DNA of 64,000 nucleotides, taken from Streptomyces sp. NBC_01260 (GTDB lineage Bacteria; Actinomycetota; Actinomycetes; Streptomycetales; Streptomycetaceae). Below the pieces are notes generated by a model that saw only the letters and a list, made by a program, of their open reading frames with translations, searched no databases and was not told the DNA's origin. The position numbers and the translations under genes were made by a program. The stretch covers positions 1,612,001-1,676,000 of the forward strand of contig NZ_CP108464.1 of the NCBI RefSeq assembly GCF_036226405.1, read 5' to 3'. Shown in pieces: positions 28,774 to 37,849 of the stretch; the first letter of the stretch is position 1; every line of letters starts with the position of its first letter.

Positions 28774-28791
28774 GCTCGAACGGGTTCGAGC
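28774..28791 (-). promoter_or_regulatory. Leader hairpin below the riboswitch (expression platform?)
   Basis: Perfect dyad GCTCGAAC-N2-GTTCGAGC between the riboswitch core and the cobN start. It could be part of a B12-dependent switch controlling ribosome access or termination. No T-run follows. Confidence 0.45.
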
Positions 28792-28799
28792 GTTCGGGG

Positions 28800-28905
28800 A
28801 AGGGAGTTCCTGACTCACCCGGCCGGTGGGGCCGGGATCACAGTGGCGGGACCGCGCCGGAATCGCACCGGGCTTCCTCCCCTGTCGCCGTCTGTGGCGA
28901 CGACG
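28800..28905 (-). promoter_or_regulatory. Cobalamin riboswitch of cobN
   Basis: On the minus strand the leader has the conserved B12 elements in order: GGGGAGGAAGCCCGGTGCGA near the start, the B12 box GCCACTG at 28841-28847, then GAGTCAGGAACTC near the end. Adenosylcobalamin binding should lower cobN expression. A further 9-bp hairpin, CGACGGGCC/GGCCCGTCG (28901-28922), lies immediately upstream. Boundaries are approximate. Confidence 0.9.
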
Positions 28906-28974
28906 GGCCGGATGGCCCGTCGCTAGGCATAGTAAGGGGCGCTCAAGAACTGGGAGGCATACGTATCTGATGAG

Positions 28975-30303
28975 ATGGTCGGTATGCTCGCCGCCATGCC
29001 CCCGCCAGCCACTTTGCCCGCGCCCACAGGAGACGCGTCTCCCCGTGACCGCGGTGACGCCTGCCCCGGGGCGCTGCGGCTGCACCAGGCGGACGACGGT
29101 GCGCTGGCCCGCGTCCGGGTCCCCGGTGGCGTACTGACCACGGCGCAGGCCGACGTGCTGCGGGAGTTGGCGGATCGCCTGGGCGATGGTGAGCTGCATC
29201 TCACTTCACGCGGCAATGTACAGCTGCGCGGTCTGCGGCCGGACTGCGGCAGCGAACTGAGCTCCCGCATGGGTGAGTCGGGGCTGCTGCCCTCCGGGCG
29301 CCACGAGCGCGTCCGCAATATCGTGGCGTCCCCGCTCTCCGGGCTCGACGGCCGGGGAGAGCGGGACATCCGCCCCTGGCTGTCCGCGTTGGACGAGCTG
29401 TTGTGCGCGAGCGACACGGCGGCCGGTCTGTCCGGCCGGTTTCTGTTCGCGCTCGACGACGGCCGCGGCGATGTGGACCAGCTCGGCGCCGATGTGACCC
29501 TGATGGCGCGGCGGGACGGGGAGGCGGCTCTGCGGATCGGCCCGGCCGAATCCGTTCTGCGCGTCCCTGGCGCACGCGCTCCGCAGGCCGCGCTCATCGC
29601 CGCCGAGACCTTCCTGGACATGGCGCGCGGCTCCGGCGTCTGGCGGGTGACGGATCTGCACGCGGACGGCACGATCCTCCAGGACCGGCTGGCCGGGCGG
29701 TTGCGACAGGCCGGAATCCGCTCCGCGTGCACCGCCGGACCCGTGCGCCCGCCGGAAACCGCTGCGCCTGCTCCCGGCATCGTGAACGGCCCGCACGATA
29801 CGGTCGCGCTGTCCGCCGGCGTTCCCCTGGGACGCATCGGCGCCGAGCAGTGGCAGGCGCTGACGAGCACCGCCCGGCACCGGGGCGGTGGCGAACTGAG
29901 GCTGACCCCTTGGCGCGGCGTCGTCGTACCAGGACTGGAGCGGGCGCAGGCCCCAGCGGCGCTGGACCGTCTGGGGACCGCCGGCCTGATCATCGGGCCC
30001 CACTCCCCCTGGACCGGGGTGGGGGCCTGCATCGGGCGTCCCGGCTGCGCCAAGTCCCTGGCCGATGTCCGGGCCGAGGCGACAGCGACCCTGGGGCCCG
30101 TGGGGGCGCTGCCGGTGTACTGGTCGGGGTGCGAACGCCGGTGCGGTCATCCGCGGGGCGAATGGGTCGACGTCCTCGCCACCCCGGACGGATACCGGGT
30201 CTCCCTGGTGCGCGGCGACGAACGGCGCGCCCCGCTGGCCGTCCCCGACAGCCCGTCAGCGCTCGCCGCCGCCGTGACGGCGGCCCGGGGCGGCCTCGGC
30301 TGA
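28975..30303 (+). CDS. cobG: Precorrin-3B synthase CobG
   Basis: A 442-residue member of the nitrite/sulfite-reductase fold that hydroxylates and contracts precorrin-3A in the aerobic route. DGELHLTSRGNVQLRGL is the ferredoxin-like half-domain. Cys of the Fe-S/siroheme-type site are in ACIGRPGCAKS and WSGCERRCGHP. ATG 28975 is the first start; ATGs at codons 4 and 8 are possible, and the nearest GGGAGG is 17 bases upstream. Divergent from cobN, without its own riboswitch. Confidence 0.9.
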   Translation: MVGMLAAMPPPATLPAPTGDASPRDRGDACPGALRLHQADDGALARVRVPGGVLTTAQADVLRELADRLGDGELHLTSRGNVQLRGLRPDCGSELSSRMGESGLLPSGRHERVRNIVASPLSGLDGRGERDIRPWLSALDELLCASDTAAGLSGRFLFALDDGRGDVDQLGADVTLMARRDGEAALRIGPAESVLRVPGARAPQAALIAAETFLDMARGSGVWRVTDLHADGTILQDRLAGRLRQAGIRSACTAGPVRPPETAAPAPGIVNGPHDTVALSAGVPLGRIGAEQWQALTSTARHRGGGELRLTPWRGVVVPGLERAQAPAALDRLGTAGLIIGPHSPWTGVGACIGRPGCAKSLADVRAEATATLGPVGALPVYWSGCERRCGHPRGEWVDVLATPDGYRVSLVRGDERRAPLAVPDSPSALAAAVTAARGGLG

Positions 30304-30387
30304 CAGCGCCCTGCCCGGCACCACGACGCCTGACCGTTCCACGCCCCATCCACCCTTTCCACGCCCGAAGAAGAGAGCGACAGCACT

Positions 30388-31014
30388 GTGCACCAGTACG
30401 AGAAGGACGGACCGGCCATCTATCGCCAGTCCTTCGCCACGATCCGCGCGGAGGCCGATCTGTCGGGACTGCCCGCCGATGTGAGCCAGGTGGCGGTCCG
30501 GATGATCCACGCCTGCGGCATGGTCGACCTCGTACGCGATCTGGCCTTCACCCCGGACGTGGTGACCCGTGCCCGTGAAGCCCTGCGGGCCGGCGCGCCC
30601 ATCCTGTGCGACGTGGCCATGGTCGCCAGCGGTGTCACCCGCAGGCGGCTGCCCGCCGGCAACGAGGTCGTGTGCACCCTGTCCGACCCGGCGGTCCCGG
30701 GTCTCGCGGCGGAGCTGGGCACCACCCGCAGCGCGGCCGCCCTGGAGCTGTGGCGCGACCGGCTGGACGGCGCGGTCGTCGCCGTCGGCAACGCGCCCAC
30801 CGCGCTGTTCCGGCTGCTCGAACTGATCGAGGAGGGCGCACCGCGGCCCGCCGCCGTCATCGGGGTGCCGGTCGGCTTCATCGGCGCCGCCGAGTCCAAG
30901 GACGCCCTGGCCGCGCACCCGTCCGGGCTCGATCATCTGATCGTGCGCGGTCGGCGCGGCGGCAGCGCCATCGCGGCCGCCGCCCTGAACGCGATCGCCA
31001 GCGAGGAGGAGTGA
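30388..31014 (+). CDS. cobH: Precorrin-8X methylmutase CobH
   Basis: A 208-residue enzyme moving the C11 methyl to C12 to give hydrogenobyrinate. The catalytic His lies in [29 protein letters not shown] and [13 protein letters not shown] are family segments. GTG start with a purine-rich site upstream. Second gene of cobG-cobH-cobIJ. Confidence 0.92.
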   Translation: MHQYEKDGPAIYRQSFATIRAEADLSGLPADVSQVAVRMIHACGMVDLVRDLAFTPDVVTRAREALRAGAPILCDVAMVASGVTRRRLPAGNEVVCTLSDPAVPGLAAELGTTRSAAALELWRDRLDGAVVAVGNAPTALFRLLELIEEGAPRPAAVIGVPVGFIGAAESKDALAAHPSGLDHLIVRGRRGGSAIAAAALNAIASEEE

Positions 31015-31016
31015 GC

Positions 31017-32522
31017 GTGAGCGAGCAGAAGAACGGCCGGCTGTACGGAGTCGGGCTCGGACCCGGCGATCCGGCCCTGATGACCGTACGAGCCGTGCAA
31101 GTCATCGCTGAAGCCGATGTCGTCGCCTATCACAGCGCCCGGCACGGACGGTCGATCGCCCGGTCCATCGCGGCCGGGCACATCCGCTCCGACCACCTCG
31201 AAGAGGCGCTGGTCTACCCGGTCACGACGGAGACCACCGACCATCCGGGCGGATACCGGGGCGCGATGGACGACTTCTACACCGAGGCGGCAGCCCGCCT
31301 GGCGGTCCACCTCGACGCGGGGCGCACGGTCGCTGTGCTCGCCGAGGGCGACCCGCTCTTCTACGGCTCCTACATGCACATGCACAAGCGGCTCGCCGAC
31401 CGCTACCCCACCGAAGTGATCCCCGGGGTCACCTCGGTCAGTGCTGCGGCCGCCCGGCTCGGCACCCCGCTCGCCGAGGGCGAGGAGGTGCTGACCATCC
31501 TGCCCGGAACCCTGCCGGAGGAGGAGCTCACCGCTCGTCTGGCGTCCACGGACGCCGCGGTGGTGATGAAACTGGGCCGCACGTTCCCCGCTGTGCGCCG
31601 TGCCTTCGACGCGTCGGGGCGGCTGCCCGAGGCGCACTACGTCGAGCGCGCCACGATGGCCGGGGAGCGTACGGGCGACCTGGCCGGGATCGATCCCGGC
31701 TCCGTGCCGTACTTCGCGGTCGCGGTGCTGCCCAGCAGGATCGACGCGCCACGTCCCGAGGGCGCTGCGGACGGCGGCGAGGTCGTGGTGGTCGGCACCG
31801 GCCCCGCCGGACCGCTGTGGCTCACTCCCGAGACCCGCGGGGCGCTGGCCGCCGCCGACGACCTGGTCGGCTACGTCACCTACCTGGACCGGGTGCCGGT
31901 CCGGCCGGGACAGTCGCGGCACGGCTCCGACAACAAGGCCGAGTCGGAGCGCGCCGAATTCGCCCTGGACCTGGCGCGCCGCGGACGGCGCGTGGCTGTG
32001 GTGTCCGGCGGCGACCCCGGCGTCTTCGCCATGGCGACGGCCGTACTGGAGGTGGCCTCCCAGGAGCGGTACGCGGACGTGCCGGTGCGGGTCCTGCCGG
32101 GGGTGACGGCAGCCAACGCGGCCGCCGCCCGGGTGGGGGCACCGCTGGGCCACGACTACGCCACGATCTCGCTCTCGGACCGGCTCAAGCCGTGGGAGGT
32201 CATCGCGGAGCGGTTGCGGGCCGCGGCCTCGGCGGACCTGGTGCTCGCGCTGTACAACCCCGGTTCACGCAGCCGGACCTGGCAGGTCGGCAAGGCGCGC
32301 GAGCTGCTCCTGGAGCACCGCTCACCGGACACGCCCGTGGTCCTCGGCCGGGATGTCGGCGGACCGGCCGAGAGCGTACGCACCGTACGTCTGGCCGATC
32401 TCGACCCGGCCGAGGTCGACATGCGCACGATCCTGATCGTCGGTTCCTCGCAGACGCGCTGGGTGCGGCGCGGTGACGGGCAGCAGATCGTCTGGACGCC
32501 ACGCCGCTACCCGGAGGGCTGA
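31017..32522 (+). CDS. cobIJ: Fused precorrin-2 C20- / precorrin-3B C17-methyltransferase CobIJ
   Basis: A 501-residue bifunctional enzyme. Residues 1-240 are CobI-like (LYGVGLGPGDPALMTVRAV, VAVLAEGDPLFYGSYMHMH, IPGVTSVSAAAARLG). Residues from about 250 are CobJ-like (VVVVGTGPAGPLWLTPETR, VAVVSGGDPGVFAMA, LPGVTAANAAAARVG). Both halves are SAM-dependent tetrapyrrole methylases. GTG 31017 is preceded by GAGGAGGA at good spacing; GTG 31011 overlaps the cobH stop and is less likely. Confidence 0.92.
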   Translation: MSEQKNGRLYGVGLGPGDPALMTVRAVQVIAEADVVAYHSARHGRSIARSIAAGHIRSDHLEEALVYPVTTETTDHPGGYRGAMDDFYTEAAARLAVHLDAGRTVAVLAEGDPLFYGSYMHMHKRLADRYPTEVIPGVTSVSAAAARLGTPLAEGEEVLTILPGTLPEEELTARLASTDAAVVMKLGRTFPAVRRAFDASGRLPEAHYVERATMAGERTGDLAGIDPGSVPYFAVAVLPSRIDAPRPEGAADGGEVVVVGTGPAGPLWLTPETRGALAAADDLVGYVTYLDRVPVRPGQSRHGSDNKAESERAEFALDLARRGRRVAVVSGGDPGVFAMATAVLEVASQERYADVPVRVLPGVTAANAAAARVGAPLGHDYATISLSDRLKPWEVIAERLRAAASADLVLALYNPGSRSRTWQVGKARELLLEHRSPDTPVVLGRDVGGPAESVRTVRLADLDPAEVDMRTILIVGSSQTRWVRRGDGQQIVWTPRRYPEG

Positions 32523-32540
32523 GTCCGCGGCGGCCTCCGG

Positions 32541-33296
32541 CTACGGCCCGCAGCCGACGTGCCCGCGCAGCCAGGCGAGGGCCAGCGCGGGGGTGGCGGC
32601 CACCGCCACTGACCCGGGAACCGGTGGGCGGCGCACCACGATCACCGGGATCCGTGCCTCGCGGGCCGCGACGAGCTTGGGGGCGGTGGCGGCGCCGCCG
32701 CTGTCCTTCGTGACGAGAACGTCGATGCGGTGACGGCGGATCAGCTCACGCTCCCCTTCGAGAGCGAACGGGCCCCGGTCGAGCAGGACCTCCATCCGGG
32801 CCGGGTACGGGGGCTCCGGCGCGTCCACCGACCGCATCAGGAACCACAGCTCGTCCAGCCCGGCGAAGGCGGCCAGCCCCATGCGCCCGGTGGTGAGGAA
32901 CACGCGCCGCCCTCGCGCGGGCAGCGCCCGTGCCGCCTCGTCCAGGGAACCGACCGGGTGCCAGTCGTCGCCCTCGCCGGGCACCCAGCCGGGGCGGCGC
33001 AGCGCCAGCAGGGGAACATGGGCAGCCGCAGCGGCTGTCGCCGCGTTGAAACTGATCGTCCCGGCGAAAGGATGGGTGGCGTCGATGAGCGCGTCCACCT
33101 GGTGCGTACGCAACCAAGCGGCAAGTCCGTCGGCGCCGCCGAAACCGCCGATGCGCACCTCGCCCGGGGGAAGTCTCGGGCCGGCCACCCGCCCGGCGAG
33201 CGAGCTGGTCACCTTGGCCCCGCCGGGAAGTTCCGCCACCAGGAGCCCGGCGAGGCGACGGGCCTCCGTGGTCCCGCCGAGTACGAGTACGTGCAT
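32541..33296 (-). CDS. cobK: Precorrin-6A reductase CobK
   Basis: A 251-residue NADPH-dependent reductase beginning MHVLVLGGTTEARRLAGLL. ALIDATHPFAGTISFNA and the C-terminal LVTKDSGGAATAPKLVAAR are family segments. An alternative ATG 3 codons upstream would put the start only 2 bases from the divergent cbiD start. Convergent with cobIJ. Confidence 0.9.
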   Translation of the reverse strand: MHVLVLGGTTEARRLAGLLVAELPGGAKVTSSLAGRVAGPRLPPGEVRIGGFGGADGLAAWLRTHQVDALIDATHPFAGTISFNAATAAAAAHVPLLALRRPGWVPGEGDDWHPVGSLDEAARALPARGRRVFLTTGRMGLAAFAGLDELWFLMRSVDAPEPPYPARMEVLLDRGPFALEGERELIRRHRIDVLVTKDSGGAATAPKLVAAREARIPVIVVRRPPVPGSVAVAATPALALAWLRGHVGCGP

Positions 33297-33307
33297 CGAG
33301 TCCATCC

Positions 33308-34423
33308 ATGGGTGAGGCGAAGGGCGGGCGCAGCGCCCAACTCAAACACACCGGTCTGCGGCCCGGCTGGACGACCGGTGCCTGCGCGACCGCGGCAGCC
33401 ACGGCCGCGTACACGGCCCTGCTGACCGGGGACTTCCCCGACCCGGTCACCATCACCCTCCCCCGGGGCCAGACCCCGGCCTTCGCCCTGTCGGTGGAGG
33501 AGCTGGCCGAGGGGCGGGCGACAGCCGGCGTGGTCAAGGACGCCGGGGACGACCCGGACGTCACCCACGGCGCTCTCGTACGGGTCACCGTCCGAAGGCT
33601 GCCGACGGGCTCGGGAGTGGTGTTCAGGGCAGGACCCGGCGTGGGCACGGTCACCCTGCCCGGCCTGCCGCTCGACGTGGGCGAGCCCGCCATCAACCCC
33701 GTGCCCCGCCAGATGATCCGCGAGCACCTCGCACGGGTCGCCGCGGCACATCGGGGTTCAGGGGATGTCGAGGTCACCGTCTCCGTCGACCACGGCGAGG
33801 AGATCGCCCGCTCGACCTGGAACCCGCGGCTGGGCATCCTGGGCGGCCTGTCGATCCTGGGCACGACCGGCGTCGTGGTGCCGTACTCCTGCTCGGCGTG
33901 GATCGACTCGATCCGCCGGGGCGTGGACGTGGCCCGCGCCGCGGGACACCGCCATGTGGCGGGCTGCACCGGCTCCACCTCGGAGAAGACGGTCGTGGCC
34001 GAGTACGGGCTGCCCGAGATCGCCCTGCTGGACATGGGCGACTTCGCGGGCGCGGTACTGAAGTACGTACGCCGTCATCCGGTGGAACGGCTGACCGTCT
34101 GCGGCGGGTTCGCCAAGCTGTCGAAGCTCGCCGCCGGCCACCTCGACCTGCACTCGGCCCGTTCCCAGGTCGACAAGCCCTTCCTGGCCGGACTGGCCCG
34201 GCGGGGCGGCGCGGACGAAGCCCTGGCCGCCGAAGTGGCGGCCGCGAACACGGGCCTCGCTGCGCTCCAGGTGTGCCAGGCACGGAACGTCCCGCTCGGG
34301 GACCTGGTGGCCGTCGCCGCCCGGGACGAGGCGCTGACCGTGCTGCGCGGGGCGCCGGTCGCCGTCGACGTCATCTGCATCGACCGGGCGGGCACGGTCG
34401 TCGGGCGCAGCGGCGTCCGCTGA
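33308..34423 (+). CDS. cbiD: Cobalt-precorrin-5B C1-methyltransferase CbiD
   Basis: A 371-residue enzyme with LRPGWTTGACATAAATAAY near the N-terminus, INPVPRQMI, and LGILGGLSILGTTG. It does the C1 methylation and acetyl-fragment release that CobF does in proteobacterial aerobic pathways. No cobF is seen here. Actinobacteria commonly combine CobG with CbiD. Starts almost back to back with cobK, leaving no ordinary promoter space. Confidence 0.9.
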   Translation: MGEAKGGRSAQLKHTGLRPGWTTGACATAAATAAYTALLTGDFPDPVTITLPRGQTPAFALSVEELAEGRATAGVVKDAGDDPDVTHGALVRVTVRRLPTGSGVVFRAGPGVGTVTLPGLPLDVGEPAINPVPRQMIREHLARVAAAHRGSGDVEVTVSVDHGEEIARSTWNPRLGILGGLSILGTTGVVVPYSCSAWIDSIRRGVDVARAAGHRHVAGCTGSTSEKTVVAEYGLPEIALLDMGDFAGAVLKYVRRHPVERLTVCGGFAKLSKLAAGHLDLHSARSQVDKPFLAGLARRGGADEALAAEVAAANTGLAALQVCQARNVPLGDLVAVAARDEALTVLRGAPVAVDVICIDRAGTVVGRSGVR

Positions 34424-34432
34424 CCGGCCGCC

Positions 34433-34450
34433 CCGCCGACATGACGGCGG
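34433..34450. terminator. Short hairpin between cbiD and cobM
   Basis: CCGCCG-ACATGA-CGGCGG, a 6-bp stem in the 29-base gap between two convergent stop codons. Confidence 0.45.
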
Positions 34451-34452
34451 CG

Positions 34453-35202
34453 TCAGCAGGCGTGCCGGTCACGACCCGGCGAGTAGAGGTGGCTGTCGCG
34501 GAACTGATCGGCGCCGAGCGTGCGGCCGACCATGATGACGGCGGTACGGATCACGCCCGCCGCCTTCACCTGCTCGGCGATGCCGTCGAGGGGGCCGCGC
34601 AGGATGAGCTCGTCGGGACGGGAGGCCAGCGCGACGACCGCGGCCGGGCAGTCGGCCCCGTAGTGCGGCAGCAGCTCCTCGACGACCCGGTCCACGTACT
34701 TGGCGGCGAGGTGCAGGACGATCAGGGCCCCGCTGCGGCCCAGTGTCGCCAGGTCCTCGCCCTCGGGCATCGCCGTGGCGCGGTTGGCCACCCGGGTGAG
34801 GATGACGGTCTGGCCGACCGTGGGCACGGTCAGCTCCCGCTTGAGTGCCGCCGCGGCGGCCGCGAACGCGGGCACGCCCGGAATCACTTCATAGGGCACG
34901 TCCGCCTCGTCGAGGCGCCGCATCTGCTCGTTGACCGCGCTGAACACCGAGGGGTCGCCCGAGTGCAGCCGCGCCACGTCGTGCCCCGCCTCGTGCGCGC
35001 CGGTCAGCTCGGCCGTGATCTGGTCGATGTCGAGCTGCGCGGTATCGACCAGTCGGGCGTCCGGGGGGCATTCGGCGAGGAGTTCGGCGGGCACCAGACT
35101 GCCCGCGTACAGGCACACCCCACAGGAGGCGAGCGTGCGCGCGCCACGCACGGTGATCAGGTCGGCCGCACCCGGCCCCGCGCCGATGAAGTACACGGTC
35201 AT
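34453..35202 (-). CDS. cobM: Precorrin-4 C11-methyltransferase CobM
   Basis: A 249-residue tetrapyrrole methylase beginning MTVYFIGAGPGAADLITVRG. LHSGDPSVFSAVNEQM and IPGVPAFAAAAAALKRE are SAM-binding segments. ATG 35202 has AGGAGA 7 bases upstream and overlaps the cobL stop (ATGA), so cobL and cobM form one transcript. Confidence 0.93.
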   Translation of the reverse strand: MTVYFIGAGPGAADLITVRGARTLASCGVCLYAGSLVPAELLAECPPDARLVDTAQLDIDQITAELTGAHEAGHDVARLHSGDPSVFSAVNEQMRRLDEADVPYEVIPGVPAFAAAAAALKRELTVPTVGQTVILTRVANRATAMPEGEDLATLGRSGALIVLHLAAKYVDRVVEELLPHYGADCPAAVVALASRPDELILRGPLDGIAEQVKAAGVIRTAVIMVGRTLGADQFRDSHLYSPGRDRHAC

Positions 35203-36500
35203 CTGTTGTCTCCTGAGTGTTCTGCGCGGGCTTGCGCTGAGAATCCCGCGGTCGGGCCGACCGAGGGCTTGCGTACCGACCACTGGGTGACCGGCATCGC
35301 CTGCCGCCAGCCGGTGAAGCCGCCGACGGGCACGGCGTGCGCGACGGCGAGACGGACCAGGTCACCGCCACGGCGGCGGTACTGCTCGGTGAGCAGCGCC
35401 TCGGACTCCAGCGTGACGGTGTTGGCGACCAGGCGGCCGCCGGCCGGCATCGCTTCCCAGCAGGCGTCGAGAAGGCCGGGCACGGTCAGCCCGCCACCGA
35501 TGAACACGGCGTCGGGCGTGGGCAGTTCGGCCAGGCTGTCGGGGGCTCTGCCGGTGATCACACGCAGTCCGGGGACACCGAGGTGTTCGGCGTTGCGCGT
35601 GATGCGCTCCGCCCGCACGGGGTCGCGCTCCACGGTGATCGCCCGGCACGAGGGGTGGGCACGCATCCACTCGATCGCCACGGACCCCGAGCCACCGCCG
35701 ACGTCCCACAGCAGCTCGCCCGGAGCCGGTGCGAGCACGCCGAGGGTCGCGGCCCGGATGTGGCGCTTGGTGAGCTGGCCGTCGTGTTCGTACGCCTCGT
35801 CGGGCAGACCGGGGACGGCGCCGAGGTGCCCGGCGCCGGGGGCACGGCGGCATTCGACCGCGATGACGTTCAGCGGGTCGCCGGGCGGGTGCGCCCAGGT
35901 GTCGGCGGTGCCGTCGGTCCACGCCTCGTTCGCACCGCCGAGCTGCTCCAGGACACGGAGCGGGCTCGGCCCGAAGCCGTGGTCACGCAGCAGCGCGGCG
36001 ACCACGGCGGGAGTGGTGGCGTCCGCGCTGAGGATCAGCAGCCGGCGGCCGTTGTGCAGGGCGGCCGCGAGCCGGGCCGCGGGCCGGCCGACCAGGGTGA
36101 TGACCTCGGTGTCCTCAAGGGGCCAGCCGACGCGGGCGCAGGCGTAGGACACGGACGACGGGTGCGGCAGGACGCGCAGCCCATCGGCGCCGAGCACTTC
36201 GGTGAGGGCCCGGCCGATGCCGTAGAACATCGGGTCGCCGCTGGCCAGTACGGCGATCCTGTTCCCCGCGTGTGCGGCGAGCAGGCCGGGAACCGCGGGT
36301 CGCAGCGGCGAGGGCCATGCCACGCGCCGTCCCGCGCACTCCGGCGGGAGCAGGCCCAGTTGGCGCTCACCACCGATCAGGACCTGCGCGTCCATGAGTT
36401 CCGAGCGGGCCGCGTCAGGCAGTCCGGACCACCCGTCGGCTCCGATTCCCACCACGCTCACTGCAGGTGGAACGGGGTGTGCGGGGGGTTCGGGAGTCAC
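35199..36500 (-). CDS. cobL: Precorrin-6Y C5,15-methyltransferase (decarboxylating) CobL
   Basis: A 433-residue two-domain enzyme. The N-terminal tetrapyrrole methylase (CbiE part) has VSVVGIGADGWSGL and LASGDPMFYGIGRAL. The C-terminal class I methyltransferase/decarboxylase (CbiT part, from about 225) has LLWDVGGGSGSVAIEWMR. I prefer GTG 36500, with GAGG 8 bases upstream; an in-frame ATG at 36554 would add 18 residues without a good ribosome site. Confidence 0.9.
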   Translation of the reverse strand: MTPEPPAHPVPPAVSVVGIGADGWSGLPDAARSELMDAQVLIGGERQLGLLPPECAGRRVAWPSPLRPAVPGLLAAHAGNRIAVLASGDPMFYGIGRALTEVLGADGLRVLPHPSSVSYACARVGWPLEDTEVITLVGRPAARLAAALHNGRRLLILSADATTPAVVAALLRDHGFGPSPLRVLEQLGGANEAWTDGTADTWAHPPGDPLNVIAVECRRAPGAGHLGAVPGLPDEAYEHDGQLTKRHIRAATLGVLAPAPGELLWDVGGGSGSVAIEWMRAHPSCRAITVERDPVRAERITRNAEHLGVPGLRVITGRAPDSLAELPTPDAVFIGGGLTVPGLLDACWEAMPAGGRLVANTVTLESEALLTEQYRRRGGDLVRLAVAHAVPVGGFTGWRQAMPVTQWSVRKPSVGPTAGFSAQARAEHSGDNR

Positions 36501-36592
36501 GGACGATACCTCGGTGCTCGGGGGCTGGCGCACCCGAACTCTACTGTCCGGCATCGGCCGGACACCGGTCAGGTGGAGCTCCCCTTACTCTT

Positions 36593-36611
36593 ATTGCACA
36601 TAGATCGCAAT
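36593..36611. promoter_or_regulatory. Inverted repeat before the tsaD-like gene (possible operator)
   Basis: ATTGC-N9-GCAAT, in a locally AT-rich patch 28 bases before the tsaD-like start and 93 bases before the cobL start. Placement suits an operator for either gene; the regulator is unknown. Confidence 0.4.
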
Positions 36612-36638
36612 TAACTGTTCTACGCAGGAGAGCGGGAC

Positions 36639-37706
36639 GTGAAATCTCCACTGGTGCTGGGCATCGAGTCCTCGTGCGACGAAACCGGCGCGGGTCTCGT
36701 ACGCGACGGGCGGCTGCTCGGGCACGCGGTCGCGTCGAGCATGGACGAGCACGCGCGATTCGGCGGAGTGGTCCCGGAGATCGCCGCGCGGGCGCACGTG
36801 CACTCCTTCACGCCCGTCGTGCGGGAGGCGCTGGACCGGGCCGGGCTGCGGACGGCGGACATCGGGGCAGTGGCCGTGACCACCGGACCCGGCCTTTCCG
36901 GCGCGCTCCAGGTGGGCCTGGCCGGTGCGAAGACCCTGGCGTTCTCGCTGGGGGTGCCGCTGTACGGGGTGCATCACCTGGCCGGTCACGTCGCTGCCGA
37001 CACCCTGGAGCACGGGCCCCTGCCCGATCCCTGCATGGTGCTGATCGTCTCGGGCGGCCACACCTCGCTGCTGCTCGTACGCGATCTGGCGCGGGACCCG
37101 ATCGTGCACCTGGGCGACACCATCGACGACGCGGCGGGCGAGTGCTTCGACAAGGTGGCCCGGGTGTTCGGGCTGCCGTATCCGGGCGGTCCGGCCATCG
37201 ACCGCGTCGCGAGGGAGGGCAATCCGCGCGCCGTGGCGTTCCCGCGGCCGCTGACCGGGCCGCGGGACTCGCGCTACGACTTCTCCTTCTCCGGACTGAA
37301 GACCTCTGCCGCACGCTGGGCCGAGCAGCACCGGCTGCGCGGCGGGGAACCGCCGCTGGAGGACGGGGCGGCCTCGCTGCAGGAGGCCGTGGCCGACGTA
37401 CTGACGCGCAAGGCGGTCGCCGCCTGCCGCGAGCACGGGGTGGGAACGCTGGTCGTGGTCGGTGGGGTGGCTGCCAACTCCCGGGTACGGGCGCTCGCCG
37501 AGGAACGCTGCCGGGCCGCCGGAGTCACGCTGCGGGTGCCGCCGCTGAAGCTGTGCACCGACAACGGCGCGATGATCGCGGCGGTCGGTGACCTCCTGGT
37601 CCGCGCGGGAGCCGAAGCCGCCCCGCTGGACATGTCCATCGACCCGTCCGCGCCCCTGGAGTACGCCGCCCTGCATCCCGTCACCCGTGCCGCCGGGGCC
37701 GCGTGA
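36639..37706 (+). CDS. tsaD: TsaD-like tRNA threonylcarbamoyladenosine transferase (paralogue?)
   Basis: A 355-residue ASKHA-fold protein with every TsaD hallmark: [14 protein letters not shown], metal ligands in [36 protein letters not shown] and CTDNGAM. Family reaction: transfer of threonylcarbamoyl to A37 of ANN-decoding tRNAs, with TsaB and TsaE. Those partners, and the usual alr/rimI neighbours, are not here. It stands alone beside corrin genes, so I suspect a second copy. GTG start with AGGAG 10 bases upstream. Confidence 0.87.
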   Translation: MKSPLVLGIESSCDETGAGLVRDGRLLGHAVASSMDEHARFGGVVPEIAARAHVHSFTPVVREALDRAGLRTADIGAVAVTTGPGLSGALQVGLAGAKTLAFSLGVPLYGVHHLAGHVAADTLEHGPLPDPCMVLIVSGGHTSLLLVRDLARDPIVHLGDTIDDAAGECFDKVARVFGLPYPGGPAIDRVAREGNPRAVAFPRPLTGPRDSRYDFSFSGLKTSAARWAEQHRLRGGEPPLEDGAASLQEAVADVLTRKAVAACREHGVGTLVVVGGVAANSRVRALAEERCRAAGVTLRVPPLKLCTDNGAMIAAVGDLLVRAGAEAAPLDMSIDPSAPLEYAALHPVTRAAGAA

Positions 37707-37849
37707 TGCGACCCCTGGTCCGGCCGGTTCCCGTATCCGGTGGCGAGCGACGGGGCCACGTACCCGCCCGTGTCCTTGGCGAAGGCGTGGGCGCGGTCGG
37801 TGCGCGGGTCGGCCGGGCGACGCAGCACCGCCGGGGCGATGAAGCACGC
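37707..37849 (-). pseudogene. Coding-like fragment, unidentified
   Basis: The minus strand between the PhyH-like stop and tsaD has a protein-like frame with strong G/C third positions (ending AHAFAKDTGGYVAPSLATGYG, then running into tsaD antisense). It has no ribosome site and begins directly after the PhyH-like stop codon. It looks like the 3' part of a lost gene. I do not recognise the family. Confidence 0.3.
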
